64,000 nt of DNA from Shewanella nanhaiensis. GTDB lineage: Bacteria; Pseudomonadota; Gammaproteobacteria; Enterobacterales; Shewanellaceae. Position numbers and translations under genes: made by a program. The notes under the pieces are model-generated. The model was not told where the DNA came from and made no database searches. It was given only the letters and a program-made list of their open reading frames with translations. The stretch lies in contig NZ_JAHZST010000016.1 in the NCBI RefSeq assembly GCF_019457885.1, positions 1 through 64,000 on the forward strand, written 5' to 3'. Shown one piece after another: positions 16,875 to 26,961 of the stretch (position 1 is its first letter; every line of letters starts with the position of its first letter).

Positions 16875-17738
16875 ATGAAGCGGATCCTATCCATTCAATC
16901 CCATGTGGTATTTGGCTGTGCCGGCAACAGTAGCGCAGTATTTCCTATGCGTCGTCTCGGCATGGAAGTGTGGCCGATCAATACGGTGCAGTTCTCTAAC
17001 CACACTCAATACGCACAAGGATGGAAAGGCATGGTTATGCCGTCAGGGCAGATCACCGAATTAGTGCAGGGCTTAGATAACATTGGTGAGCTGAAAACCT
17101 GTGATGCCATCTTAAGTGGTTATCTGGGAAGTGCAGAGCAAGGTGGTGAAATCGTTGCTGCAGTGAAACAGCTAAAGGCAGTCAATCCCCAGGCGATCTA
17201 TTTTTGCGATCCTGTTATGGGGCACCCAGAGAAGGGCTGTATCGTCGCACCTGGTGTGCAGGAGTTTCTTAAAACCCAAGCCTTGGCCGCTGCCGATATT
17301 ATCGCGCCTAATTTATTGGAGTTAGAAACCCTGACTGACAGCAGCTTGCAGACACTTGATGAGGTCATTCAGGCTTGTGAAAGCCTGCTCAAAACAGGTG
17401 TTGAGATGATACTGGTGAAACACCTTGCTAAGGCTGCAACCAATCAAGAGCAGTTTGAGATGTTGCTGGTGGACAAGAGTGGCAGCTACTTAGTTTCTCG
17501 TCCCCTGTATGAGTTTGATAAGCAACCTGTCGGTGTCGGCGACCTTATCAGTGGCTTAATGTTAGCTAACCTGCAAGCTGGCTACAGCCCTGTTCAAGCG
17601 TTTGAGCGCACTAATGCCTCTGTGGATGCTGTATTACTGGAAACCTTCAATCAAGGTGCCTATGAGTTGCAATTGATACGTGCGCAGAGTGCAATTGCAT
17701 CACCAGTGATTAAAGAGCGTGCTCAACAGGTTAATTGA
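16875..17738 (+). CDS. pdxY: Pyridoxal kinase PdxY
   Basis: Phosphorylates pyridoxal to pyridoxal 5'-phosphate in the B6 salvage pathway; cytoplasmic ribokinase-fold enzyme. The N-terminus RILSIQSHVVFGCAGNS and the TVQFSNHTQY block identify PdxY. The C-terminal GVGDLISG motif carries the catalytic Asp and anion hole. The ATG at 16875 has AAGG 8 bases upstream, giving 287 residues as in the family; a GTG two codons earlier overlaps the ribosome site. It is monocistronic. Confidence 0.95.
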   Translation: MKRILSIQSHVVFGCAGNSSAVFPMRRLGMEVWPINTVQFSNHTQYAQGWKGMVMPSGQITELVQGLDNIGELKTCDAILSGYLGSAEQGGEIVAAVKQLKAVNPQAIYFCDPVMGHPEKGCIVAPGVQEFLKTQALAAADIIAPNLLELETLTDSSLQTLDEVIQACESLLKTGVEMILVKHLAKAATNQEQFEMLLVDKSGSYLVSRPLYEFDKQPVGVGDLISGLMLANLQAGYSPVQAFERTNASVDAVLLETFNQGAYELQLIRAQSAIASPVIKERAQQVN

Positions 17739-17823
17739 ACTTAGTTTAGAGTAAAGTTTTACTTAGCCCCTTTGACGATAGGTATTTGTCGGGTAACAAG
17801 TTGTAAGTAACCTAAAGCATTGC

Positions 17824-17849
17824 GGGCTAACGATTCAAACTGTTAGCCC
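17824..17849. terminator. Hairpin between pdxY and the S41 operon
   Basis: GGGCTAAC / GTTAGCCC is a perfect 8-bp stem with a 10-base loop between two convergent units. There is no clear T tract on either side, so terminator function is only likely. Confidence 0.4.
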
Positions 17850-17911
17850 ACATACGTCCATACGTCGATAGTGCGTTCATCTCCCCCCTTTCGTATCGGC
17901 TAATTCAAGCA

Positions 17912-18313
17912 CTACTCGGCTTTACATTGGGTATGGGTGAGGGGGGCACTGCGATGGTTATCGGTATCAGTGACAAAACATGTCTCAGCGCTCATCCACA
18001 GTTGCACCGTTTGCGGTAACTCGAAATTACGCCCCATAATCAATTGGCCGTTTGGAGCTTTATGAGGTGAACGCTCAAGCGACAAACGGCTACTGCGAGT
18101 AAACGCATCATCGGCAATGGTGACCCGCTCTATCTTGAGTAAACTTGCGATAGCCGCTTCTAACTCCGCGATACTTTCTGGGCTAGGATCACTGACCAAT
18201 GCGGGTAACGGTGCGGGTTGCTGACTATCGTCGGCTTGTAGGCTACACCCCATTAAGAGTAATGGGGTGAGGCTTAGTAGCGTCTTTACGAGATTTGATC
18301 TCTTCATGATCAC
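17912..18313 (-). CDS. Small lipoprotein downstream of the S41 protease
   Basis: A 133-residue protein with a lipoprotein signal (lipobox LMGC, Cys23). No family is recognised. The mature part has a proline-rich stretch, an ERV/TIADDAFTRSS segment resembling many small envelope proteins, and two cysteines near the C-terminus. The GTG at 18313 shares one base with the TAG stop of the S41 gene and has AGG 7 bases upstream; an ATG two codons later is the alternative. It is translationally coupled to the protease gene. Confidence 0.72.
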   Translation of the reverse strand: MIMKRSNLVKTLLSLTPLLLMGCSLQADDSQQPAPLPALVSDPSPESIAELEAAIASLLKIERVTIADDAFTRSSRLSLERSPHKAPNGQLIMGRNFELPQTVQLWMSAETCFVTDTDNHRSAPLTHTQCKAE

Positions 18314-19914
18314 TATTTTACCTGAGTTAAGATACGGTTATTGAGCAATACATTTTGCATTCGGGTGTCTTGCAGCATAAAGCCTTGGTCAATAAATTGC
18401 GGCTTAGGCGCGCTTTTAGCCATTGCTGCACTGACAGCTGGGCAGCGATTATTGTCGCGATAAAACAGTGCTGCCGATAGCATGGCTTCATTAACATCAC
18501 CTAAAGGCTTGGAGAAATCATCGCCAATGTCACAGCCTGAGATCTCGCTGGCTAAAGTAGGGCTGGTGCTAGGAATAAATCCATCAGAGTAGTCGCCAAA
18601 CCCTTTATCGTTCTCCCCTTTAAATTGAATGGTGAAGTAGGTGGTGCCGCAGTTGGGAGTTGGGTAAAAACCATAGGGCTTACCACATGTTGTGTCACCG
18701 ATTTGAATGACCTCAATATCAATTCCGCGCAAACCGTTCATTAGGGCTTCACTGGCTGAGCAGGTGTTACCCGTGGTCAGCACATAGAGACGATTTAAGT
18801 TGAGTGATGGTAGTGCTTGCCCTGCACCAAGTAAGTCAGTGTTAAAACCGATACTCTCATCAATAAAAGGCATTGGTGCTAATGTTTCGCCAGTAACTGG
18901 GTTAGTGCTTGGGTATTTATTGTTAAAGGTGCTGCGTTCAAAAATACGATTTTGGGTGGCCTGCTCACCTGCAATCATATAGCCTAACTGGCTGGCAAGA
19001 GCGAGTAGCCCACCACCGTTATAACGCAGATCGAGTACAAGGTCGTTCACGTTATTGCTGCGAAGGCTAGTTATTGCATCGACGAGACCACGCTCTGCTG
19101 TCGCGATGTGTGAATTAAATTGGATGTAGCCCACGGTGCCATTATTCGTTGGAATAAGGTTAACGTTTTGCACGGGTGTTGACACCACTGTCTGCGCGCC
19201 TAGGGTAACATCACGAGTTTGGCTGGCACCGAGGTCGAGCAGTGTAAAGCGAGTTTGTTGTCCGTTGCTTTCAGGGAAAAGTCCTTGGTTGAGCTGGTTA
19301 ATACTTGCACTGTCATTGGCATCTTTAACACTGACACCATTGATACTGACTATGACTGCACCGCGTTCAATATCGGCAGAGCTCGCCGGGGAGTTAGGCT
19401 CTGTATAGGTGACGGTGATTTTTCTATCTACACTGGCACTAGCTTGCTGTAGATGAAAGTTCAGCCCGTAACTGACTGAAGCGCCAGATTGATTAAGCTG
19501 CTCCCACTCAGCCGTAGACATTGAGGAGTGGAATCTATCTTTCACATTACCCGTCTCAGAAAGCCCAGTGGTTTTTAGAATGTCAAAGTACTCGCCAACA
19601 CTGAAAGGTGCTGGGTCATTATCTGGGATCTCGCTGTACCAAAGGTAGGTATCATTGCTCCACGAACGAAGCCATAGTTTCTCGTTCAAGGCTGAGCCTG
19701 TGTTATTGGCCACACATTGATTCGCAAGGTTTGGGTAAGGGGGAAACTCTCCCTCGACCCAAGTTAGCGTATTACCACCAGAGCCCGAACCAATAGAGCC
19801 ACCGCCTGTATTACCTGAATTGGTTTCATCGACTAACCCGCCTCCACTGCAACCCGCTAGAAGCAGGCTTGAAACGATAACAGTACTTAACACACTCGTG
19901 GAGAGTAACTTCAT
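18313..19914 (-). CDS. S41 (C-terminal processing) family peptidase lipoprotein
   Basis: A 533-residue envelope serine protease. It has a lipoprotein signal (lipobox LAGC, Cys22), a glycine/serine-rich linker (about 35-50), an N-terminal S41 cap, and a PDZ domain (about 150-235, with GAVIVSINGVSV). The catalytic S41 core has Ser in GNTCSASEAL and the general-base Lys in TTCGKPYG. The Ser/Lys dyad is intact. Four or more extracytoplasmic cysteines suggest disulfides. AAGGA lies 8 bases before the ATG. The substrate is unknown; it is longer and more divergent than housekeeping CtpA/Prc. Confidence 0.9.
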   Translation of the reverse strand: MKLLSTSVLSTVIVSSLLLAGCSGGGLVDETNSGNTGGGSIGSGSGGNTLTWVEGEFPPYPNLANQCVANNTGSALNEKLWLRSWSNDTYLWYSEIPDNDPAPFSVGEYFDILKTTGLSETGNVKDRFHSSMSTAEWEQLNQSGASVSYGLNFHLQQASASVDRKITVTYTEPNSPASSADIERGAVIVSINGVSVKDANDSASINQLNQGLFPESNGQQTRFTLLDLGASQTRDVTLGAQTVVSTPVQNVNLIPTNNGTVGYIQFNSHIATAERGLVDAITSLRSNNVNDLVLDLRYNGGGLLALASQLGYMIAGEQATQNRIFERSTFNNKYPSTNPVTGETLAPMPFIDESIGFNTDLLGAGQALPSLNLNRLYVLTTGNTCSASEALMNGLRGIDIEVIQIGDTTCGKPYGFYPTPNCGTTYFTIQFKGENDKGFGDYSDGFIPSTSPTLASEISGCDIGDDFSKPLGDVNEAMLSAALFYRDNNRCPAVSAAMAKSAPKPQFIDQGFMLQDTRMQNVLLNNRILTQVK

Positions 19915-20419
19915 AAATAATCCTTTATTATTAGACTCTTAATTTGTAGATGAAAATCATAACTAGACAATACTGAACATTAACATAACTATAACCCTGT
20001 AGGTTATCAATACTCTAGCTACCACTAAATTCTTTTCGAACAGAGGCTGTGAAAGTATAGATTTTGGTATTTGGTTGGTTTCCTAAATACGATACCTAAA
20101 CTAATGTTTATTGCCTGCAGCATGCCTTATGTGTAAATACTTCTGCGGGACGCTGTGAAGCCATCCTTGGCCGCTCTGCGGTTTCATCCTTGAAACCGAA
20201 GCCCGCAGCCGCATTCACACCTGATTTTTTATCTCTTCGATTTAGGTTCTGTATGACAAAGTCTCTTGGAAATTAAGATACGACAGAATTGCTTGATGAA
20301 CACAGGGTTAGAGCGATTATTCTAAGCCATAAATGGACAATAATTGGTTAGTGCAAAGGGTCTAAAGTTAAATCGTAGCATTAGGAAATGTATGGTAATC
20401 AAAACAGTTCACATTGACC
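19915..20419. other. Intergenic region left of the Shango-like cassette
   Basis: No gene seen. It holds a copy of the dispersed structured repeat (about 20100-20250, minus orientation) and about 170 bp of featureless AT-rich sequence up to the end of the helicase gene. Confidence 0.6.
20100..20250 (-). repeat. Dispersed structured repeat, copy A (inverted)
   Basis: Read on the minus strand this follows copy B at 26622: AAATCGAAGAGA, then GCGGCTGCGGG, the stem CGGTTTCA / TGAAACCG around AGGA, GGATGGCTTCACAGCGTC, and CGCAGAAGTA. Similarity fades after ACACAT. It is the only copy to the left of the three-gene defence cassette, and is opposite in orientation to copies B and C on the right. Confidence 0.8.
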
Positions 20420-22642
20420 CTATGACCCCATATATCTTTTCCCAACTTCCAGTGAAAACTTATCAAGCCATTTTTTAGCACCATTAGTGTCAAATGTTTT
20501 GGTGCCATACCCAATAGATAAAACGTCGTCTGGCAAGAACTCATCAAACTTCTCGATCTGCTTTTCTAACACCGATTCGGCTAGCATTGTTTCATTAGGC
20601 AATTGGGCTTGGGCTAGTGTTTGCAATGTTGCTTTAACACCTTCAAGGGATGATTTTTCTATCTCAATAACTCCAGCATAGGCGCCAGCTTCATAGTCTT
20701 TCCTAATAAGAAGAGCTACGATCGTATTTACTATTTTGTCTCCCAACCATGTGAATATGTAGGTTGTATTACCAACCTGTAGCAATGACCTGTTCGCTAG
20801 CCCAGCTGTATTAAAAAAACCAATACTTTCATGGAATAGCTCTTTAGCAGGAGTATCTGCAAAATCTACTTTTTGGTCGCCGACTGATATCCTGTAATCG
20901 CCTTCTTTAAGCATGCGATACATTTCTTGGCGCACGACGTCATGAATTGACATCCCGCCACCACCGAACTTTGGCGGCTTCCCACCTTTGGCGAACTCTA
21001 CGTAGATAACTTTTTTGTCGGCATCGACATCTTTTACTCTCCAGCGTTTTCCTGCAAAAATAATGTGCTGGCCAACTAACACAAGTGAATCAACAGGCAG
21101 TGTTCCAATTGTATTTACGCCACTAATAACCCTGAACTCTTTTGGAGTTTTGAATACCGCATAAAATGAATAATGATTTGTTATGCGCTCACCTAATAGC
21201 CCTAAAACAATCTCACCGCTACCTAACTGTGTTATTAGTTCTGTTTTCCCCATATGACTCAGAAGAGCTTTAAAGTTCTCAACTCCAGCGTTCTGAAAAG
21301 GGCCTTCCTTACAAAGTAATTTAAACAACTGCTCCGCTCTAATACCACCCCATTGTGCAATGACTGCAAGTGTCTGATGCAGAAGTGCTGAAAAATGGTA
21401 AAGGGACGTATCAGCTGGCTCATACCATTTATTGCTAATTAATAATCTGATCATTGCGAGGGATTGAACTAACTCCAATCGGAGTTTATCGATAACACTC
21501 GAATCTTTTGTTAACTCATCTTCAGCGATCAGCATTCGAAGTATAGATGGACCCCCACGCCGCCCTGAACGTCCCATTCGTTGCCTTAAACTAGAAATGG
21601 AATGAGGAGCTGTTACCTGAACAACCGAATTTACTTTTCCGATATCGATACCCAATTCTAGTGTCATTGTACAAACAGCTGTCGTAGGTAATTGCTCTTT
21701 TTGAAGTCGCTTTTCCAAGCTCTCTCTAAGCTCCTTCGAGAGTGAACCATGATGAGGGAAAAACTCATTAGGTACGATTTTTTGATCACAAAAATCACTT
21801 AATGTTGCGGCTATACTTTCAGTTCGCTTTCGACTGTTTGCAAAGACTAAATGATTACCTCCACGGCAAAATTTGAACAAATCTTGGCATATTTGGTATT
21901 CCGCATCTACAGGAGCTTTATCATCTACACCTGCCGAGTTTACATAACCTTTAACTTGAATCTTAAATGTCGATGTTGAGTTCGAATCTTTAATTATTTT
22001 GCACGGTAAGGATTGGTTTGGCCTAAGTGACAATGGTACCTTTTCCAATTCTCCGAGGGTTGCACTCAATGCCGTTCTGGGAATGGGTGACTTTAGTCTC
22101 CCCAGAAGATGCTCCAAACGATGAAGCAGGGAAAGTAAGTGATGTCCACGTTCAGTACCAAGGAAGGCATGGAATTCGTCAATAACAATATATTTTAAAT
22201 TAGAAAATGCAGACTTCACCCACCCAGCATCACGAATAAGCAATGACTCAAGTGATTCAGGGGTAATCAATACAATACCAGCTGGTGAACGCTTTAATTT
22301 ATTCTTCCGACTTTGTAGGCTATCACCGTGCCACGGGGTGACAGGCATATCCAGTAAATCCGAAAGACTCTCTAAACGTCTTTCCTGATCATTTATTAAG
22401 GCTTTTAGTGGACTGATATATAGAATACCGATCCCTTCTTTTTGATCTGCAATGGCACTAATTGCTGGTAAAAAAAAAGCTTCAGTCTTACCAGCTGCAG
22501 TTGAAGCACTGATTAGAACATCAATTTCAGCAGATAGTATCGGCCCTATAGACAAGCACTGTATTTCTCTTAAGTTTGCCCAGCCTTGCTTAAAGATCCA
22601 TTGCTGGACCCTCATGTCTAACTTTTTATACTCGTCGATCAT
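20420..22642 (-). CDS. sngC: Lhr-like DEAD/DEAH-box helicase of a Shango-type system (SngC-like)
   Basis: A 740-residue superfamily 2 helicase. Motif I is ASTAAGKTE (K52), motif Ia PLKALINDQ, motif II the variant VIDEFHAF (155-158 DEFH), motif III ALSATLG, and motif VI QRMGRSGRRGG. The N-terminal half resembles Lhr helicases, while the C-terminal third (about 480-740) is not recognised. Its ATG overlaps the stop of the ATPase gene by 4 bases. The set of TerB protein, ATPase and helicase is that of Shango, a published anti-phage system. Assignment is by domain content and order; activity against phage here is inferred. Confidence 0.85.
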   Translation of the reverse strand: MIDEYKKLDMRVQQWIFKQGWANLREIQCLSIGPILSAEIDVLISASTAAGKTEAFFLPAISAIADQKEGIGILYISPLKALINDQERRLESLSDLLDMPVTPWHGDSLQSRKNKLKRSPAGIVLITPESLESLLIRDAGWVKSAFSNLKYIVIDEFHAFLGTERGHHLLSLLHRLEHLLGRLKSPIPRTALSATLGELEKVPLSLRPNQSLPCKIIKDSNSTSTFKIQVKGYVNSAGVDDKAPVDAEYQICQDLFKFCRGGNHLVFANSRKRTESIAATLSDFCDQKIVPNEFFPHHGSLSKELRESLEKRLQKEQLPTTAVCTMTLELGIDIGKVNSVVQVTAPHSISSLRQRMGRSGRRGGPSILRMLIAEDELTKDSSVIDKLRLELVQSLAMIRLLISNKWYEPADTSLYHFSALLHQTLAVIAQWGGIRAEQLFKLLCKEGPFQNAGVENFKALLSHMGKTELITQLGSGEIVLGLLGERITNHYSFYAVFKTPKEFRVISGVNTIGTLPVDSLVLVGQHIIFAGKRWRVKDVDADKKVIYVEFAKGGKPPKFGGGGMSIHDVVRQEMYRMLKEGDYRISVGDQKVDFADTPAKELFHESIGFFNTAGLANRSLLQVGNTTYIFTWLGDKIVNTIVALLIRKDYEAGAYAGVIEIEKSSLEGVKATLQTLAQAQLPNETMLAESVLEKQIEKFDEFLPDDVLSIGYGTKTFDTNGAKKWLDKFSLEVGKRYMGS

Positions 22643-23946
22643 AGTTTAAAGTCAGCAAGTCCATCTTCGCTCTCTTCGACCTCAAGTTCGACATCTGAAG
22701 GTTTTTCTTCTTCAATAGAGACCGATGAAATCAAACTGTCCCATACAATAGATGGATTTTGATCAACTACCGCAAGCATATCTAAGAATGCTTTTATCGT
22801 ATTACGAGGTGTCCTGAAATAAGCGTCCCCAATTGTCTGACTACAGTGGTGAAGAAATGATTTAAGCGCCTCATCGGGCACAAGGTACTGCGATTGGTCA
22901 CCTGAAGCATAAACGTGCCGCAAATTTTTCAAAAGAATATAAAGTTCTTCTGGTGTAAGGCTAGCCAGGTGCAGTGCTGGTGAGGAGTAGTCGATTACAC
23001 CAGCTTGCTTAGCAAAAGTATTTCCTGCAAGACGTGACTGAAGTGCGTCATAGCTATATAACCCCTTTCGAGGGTCTAATAAAAACTCCGGCGTACCACC
23101 TAGTAGAAAACCAAGGTGCTCCGCTGATCCCTGTAAACAATCATTAAGCATTCTTAGAATTTGCTCATAATTAGACGTTCTTGCTTGAGTGCTATGTAGC
23201 TTGTACAAATTAACCAATTCATCGAGGTTAACAATCAAGCCTTGGTATCCAGCTTGCCGAACAAATAGACTTAACAGTTTCAGAGAGTCGTAAAAGGATG
23301 CATCCGTAATTATGCTTCTGACACCTAAGTCTTTACGAGCATCTGTCTTCGTTGAATACTCAGCCCTAAGCCACTTGATCGCATGACTTTTTAAGTCATC
23401 ATTATCTTGCTCATGCCCTAGCCAATAAGCTTCGATAACTTTGGCAAAGTCGTATCCGCCAACTAACTCTGATAAAGACGAAAGGCGCTCATGAATAACT
23501 GCGGTTATTTCTTTGTTTGATGCATCAGCTTCTTTTCTCGCTTCAGTAATAAATTTTTCAACGACACTTGTTAGAGCATTACCGTCAGACTTATTCCGTG
23601 TCGACATGTTACGCATTAACTCAGAGTAAAGGTTACGAGCTTGACCTGATGAAGCATGAATGCGGCGATCAGGTGATAGATCAGCATTGACGGTTACCAA
23701 TTTTTTCTCAAGAGCGATTGATCTTACAACACTTAAGAAAAATGTTTTTCCCGAACCATACTCTCCAATAATGAGTCTAAAAGCAGAACCACCATCTGAA
23801 ACACGCTCAATATCCTGAATGAGCGCTTTTAGTTCTTTTACTCTGCCCACTTGAATGTGTTGAATTCCTACTTTTGGTGTCACTCCTGATTTTAAAGACT
23901 GGATAATTGCATCTCTTTCTTTAGACCGTATTTTTTTCGCAATCAT
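22639..23946 (-). CDS. sngB: P-loop ATPase (BrxD/DUF2791-like) of a Shango-type system (SngB-like)
   Basis: A protein of about 435 residues with Walker A GEYGSGKT (near 61-68) and a Walker B-like LIVNLDELVNL around residue 242. It resembles the ATP-binding domain family that includes BREX BrxD. AAGGA sits 6 bases from the ATG at 23946 and 3 bases from a second ATG at 23949, so I prefer the former. The gene begins just after the sngA stop and overlaps sngC by 4 bases, so the three are translated as one coupled unit. Partnership with the helicase is inferred from this organisation. Confidence 0.85.
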   Translation of the reverse strand: MIAKKIRSKERDAIIQSLKSGVTPKVGIQHIQVGRVKELKALIQDIERVSDGGSAFRLIIGEYGSGKTFFLSVVRSIALEKKLVTVNADLSPDRRIHASSGQARNLYSELMRNMSTRNKSDGNALTSVVEKFITEARKEADASNKEITAVIHERLSSLSELVGGYDFAKVIEAYWLGHEQDNDDLKSHAIKWLRAEYSTKTDARKDLGVRSIITDASFYDSLKLLSLFVRQAGYQGLIVNLDELVNLYKLHSTQARTSNYEQILRMLNDCLQGSAEHLGFLLGGTPEFLLDPRKGLYSYDALQSRLAGNTFAKQAGVIDYSSPALHLASLTPEELYILLKNLRHVYASGDQSQYLVPDEALKSFLHHCSQTIGDAYFRTPRNTIKAFLDMLAVVDQNPSIVWDSLISSVSIEEEKPSDVELEVEESEDGLADFKL

Positions 23947-23949
23947 CAT

Positions 23950-26235
23950 TTATCCTTTTAACTCTTCAACAATTTCAAGATCAACATAAATATCACCATC
24001 ATCATCTAATACAGGTGCATCTACTTTTTCATAAGCCCAGTCATTAATGGTTTCTATCGCACCATCTACCATGAGGCTAAGCTTGCTACAAAATTCATGA
24101 ACTTCATTGCGTGACCATGTTTCTTTACTTAGCAATGTGTCGTACAGCTCTTTATGGGCATCGTCCAATCCATCCGACTCTGTTTGTACTAGACTAACAA
24201 TCTCTATTTCAGGTTCATCATCAACTGCAAAAATATTTTCTAACATTGTCTTGGCGTCACTTGTTTCACTCTCGTGCATAGCCAAAATGCCTTCATCCAA
24301 TTTAAATGTATTGGCGCTAGTATCCGTACTTTCCGAACTAGTAAAAGTACGGCTATTCGAGGAAGTTAAATTATGGATATCACTAGTAACAAGAGACCTA
24401 TCCAACCCAAGTGAGGTGTAGAGTTTTTCGATTTGTTTTATTTCAGATGAATCTACCTTCCCATCAACTAGCGCGATGGAAATCATGAACTTCTTTAGAA
24501 ACTCAACTTCATTAGTTCTAAGCTTTTCAATTCTTGCTTTCAATCCTGCTGTATTTACTGGGCTATTTAGCCTCCATATCAAGTAAGCTTTGAGTGAGTT
24601 TTTTTCTGACGGGCTCAACTTTTCATCTTGATCCACCAGTCTTTGCAGTGCAAACTTTTCTTCTTGATCAACGTAACCATCGATTGTTGCGACCATTGCA
24701 CCAAGTCTCATGGCAAGACTAACTTGATTAAACGCTATGCTAGGTTCAAAGAACTCTCCATGGGCAGGTGTGAACAGTACAATATTGCCATCAACTGTAA
24801 CCTTTGCTTGATGAAAGCGTTGATCAGGGGCTATTCCTATATTAGCTTTGTTAGCCAGGTTGGTTAGTAGTTCATTTTCTTTTTTATTTATAGCCTTAGG
24901 AAAGGGCATCCCTGTGTGAGACCAAAATTCTTTAACCGTCGTAAGCCCGCCTTGCTTTTCTATGACTTGTTCTGCCCATTTTTCAAACTCTCTAATGATG
25001 GGGGAATTTGACTCATTAACCAACTCTTTAGGCAATAGCATTAACGCTGCAATATCATTTTTAGAAGTCTCGACCTTACCTAAATATCGACTGTAACTTG
25101 CCAACTCCTCAGTACAACTTTCTGCAATGGGAATGAGCTTATTAATAGGCCCTTTCAAAATACTTGGATCAGGTAGTTCTTCCATAGCCAAATCTACCCC
25201 ATGAATCCCGTTACTTGCGGGATTGTATGAAAGACGTAGCTTTGTTTTATTAGGCTTAACAGGTATGCCTTCACCAAACTTTTGTTTAAAGCGGATTTCA
25301 AAAAGTTGTTTAAATTCCTCTTCGCATCTTCTTGCTGGCATCTTGAGAGAATATTCGATCGTATTTTTCAACCAAGCTAAAGCTAGTTCAGCTCCCACTG
25401 ATTGCTCTTTTACAACAGTTTCAGCAAGTTTAATTTTGAATGAAAAAGCATTAGTCGTCTCAGGTATTTCGTCTACCTTAGATGCAAGCAATAAAGGTCT
25501 GAGCAGAGTCATCAATTCTAGTAAATGAGATGAATATCGATTAAATGAACGATTGGCACTAAATACTTTATTTAAGCGTATAACTTCGTTAAAGATAGCT
25601 ATGAATTCAGAGTCAGAGACATCTGAGGTAGTATTGCTTTCTATAACTCTTCGTTCAAAGCCGTAAAAATATATGAAAACATATCCAATTGGGATATTGG
25701 GATTTGAACGTTCTGAAGCTAACCAATCGAGATACGCTCCTTTGCAACCTTCGGAGAGTGTTGCATAACTAGGCCAGTACCCTAATGATTCATCAGTATG
25801 AATTTCGGTACTCCTATCTAAAGGTGGTTTAGATACAGATCTTGTTTCATCGACTAACGAAGGTTCTACCTCATATCCACTCAGAGATTTCATCACTCCA
25901 CCAAAGTAGAAAAGACCTCTATCGAGTTTTCGACCATTAATTGTTAGCTGCTCACTATCTCCTATCCATCGACCTTTTTGCTTATTCGATGATTTTTCTG
26001 ATTCATAACCATAGCTTGTCTGGATGGTGAATGTAGCAAATTCATCATCTGCACTGTCGTATGACGAAATAGATGATGTATTAGCGCTAGATGAAGCATA
26101 GGTACTAGCTCTATGTTCTGATATTTGAGACTGTGTATTTCTAGTTTTTGGGTCTTTTATTGTATTGGATCTCGAGTTCCCTGATATCCATCGATACAAA
26201 ATATAGAGAACAATAGCTCCTATAAAATATTCCAT
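23950..26235 (-). CDS. sngA: TerB-N/TerB/TerB-C domain protein of a Shango-type system (SngA-like)
   Basis: A 761-residue protein. A single hydrophobic segment at about 3-17 could anchor it in the inner membrane and is followed by a Ser/Thr-rich linker. A TerB-N-like region spans about 85-300. A TerB-like helical domain at about 505-615 has acidic metal-binding motifs ATIDGYVDQEE and ALVDGKVDSSE. A low-complexity linker (about 620-650) and a TerB-C-like tail (about 690-760) follow. AAGGA lies 6 bases before the ATG. First gene of the cassette. The TerB-type fold suggests signal sensing at the membrane, which is inference. Confidence 0.82.
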   Translation of the reverse strand: MEYFIGAIVLYILYRWISGNSRSNTIKDPKTRNTQSQISEHRASTYASSSANTSSISSYDSADDEFATFTIQTSYGYESEKSSNKQKGRWIGDSEQLTINGRKLDRGLFYFGGVMKSLSGYEVEPSLVDETRSVSKPPLDRSTEIHTDESLGYWPSYATLSEGCKGAYLDWLASERSNPNIPIGYVFIYFYGFERRVIESNTTSDVSDSEFIAIFNEVIRLNKVFSANRSFNRYSSHLLELMTLLRPLLLASKVDEIPETTNAFSFKIKLAETVVKEQSVGAELALAWLKNTIEYSLKMPARRCEEEFKQLFEIRFKQKFGEGIPVKPNKTKLRLSYNPASNGIHGVDLAMEELPDPSILKGPINKLIPIAESCTEELASYSRYLGKVETSKNDIAALMLLPKELVNESNSPIIREFEKWAEQVIEKQGGLTTVKEFWSHTGMPFPKAINKKENELLTNLANKANIGIAPDQRFHQAKVTVDGNIVLFTPAHGEFFEPSIAFNQVSLAMRLGAMVATIDGYVDQEEKFALQRLVDQDEKLSPSEKNSLKAYLIWRLNSPVNTAGLKARIEKLRTNEVEFLKKFMISIALVDGKVDSSEIKQIEKLYTSLGLDRSLVTSDIHNLTSSNSRTFTSSESTDTSANTFKLDEGILAMHESETSDAKTMLENIFAVDDEPEIEIVSLVQTESDGLDDAHKELYDTLLSKETWSRNEVHEFCSKLSLMVDGAIETINDWAYEKVDAPVLDDDGDIYVDLEIVEELKG

Positions 26236-26621
26236 TATTTGTCCTTATGTGTAGAAGGGAGGATTTTATGAAAGAAGAATCTTACATAATTTTAACTAGT
26301 TATCGGTTCAGCTAGCAGTTGAACCGCAAGAATATACCCTTAGTGAAATATATGGCAAACACTTCAAGTGAAAAATGTAGGGGCAATAGGAGATAATTGA
26401 AAACAAGCGATTAGTTTGGGTTAACAGAGTATATATAAAAAAGTGAGCAAAAAGCGCTTATATATATTTATTGAAACGGTCCCCTCACTATTCGATCATC
26501 ATAAAACACCTCTGGGTTTATATGAAAAGATGGTACAGGCATAGCTACCTATTTGAACTGAAATATCTCTTGTTCAGATTAGCTTTTCTATAGAAAAAAT
26601 TTCTCGGCCTATTTTCCTTTT

Positions 26622-26961
26622 CAGCTGCGAAACTAATAAAGGGGCAAAAATCATTTACGACCCCCAACAAGTAAAGCCAAATCGAAGAGACAAATGAACA
26701 GGTGTAGGTGCGGCTGCGAGTTTCGGTTTCAAGGATGAAACCGTAAAGCGGCCATGGATGGCTTCACAGCGTCTCGCAGAAGTAACTACACATTCCCCCG
26801 CTGGAAGCGATAGATAACAATGAAGGTACAACCTTCAAGCACACCTGCAAATACCAACTAATCCGAAATCTTGAAGTTGGATCCTACTTTTAGCAACAAG
26901 AGGGAGTTCTGGATGACGGTTAACCTTACAAAATGTATTCAGCCTTCATTCGACGGCTAGC
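26622..26961 (+). repeat. Dispersed structured repeat, copy B
   Basis: A unit of about 340 bp. Landmarks: AAACTAATAAAGGGGCA at its left end, AAATCGAAGAG, TGTAGGTGCGGCTGCGAG, the hairpin CGGTTTCA-AGGA-TGAAACCG, CACAGCGTCTCGCAGAAGTA, CTACACATTCCCCCG, and the hairpin TGAAGGT-ACA-ACCTTCA. It ends at a GCCTTC-ATTC-GACGGC hairpin. It carries no open frame or transposase, so it looks like a non-autonomous or structural-RNA-like element. Confidence 0.8.
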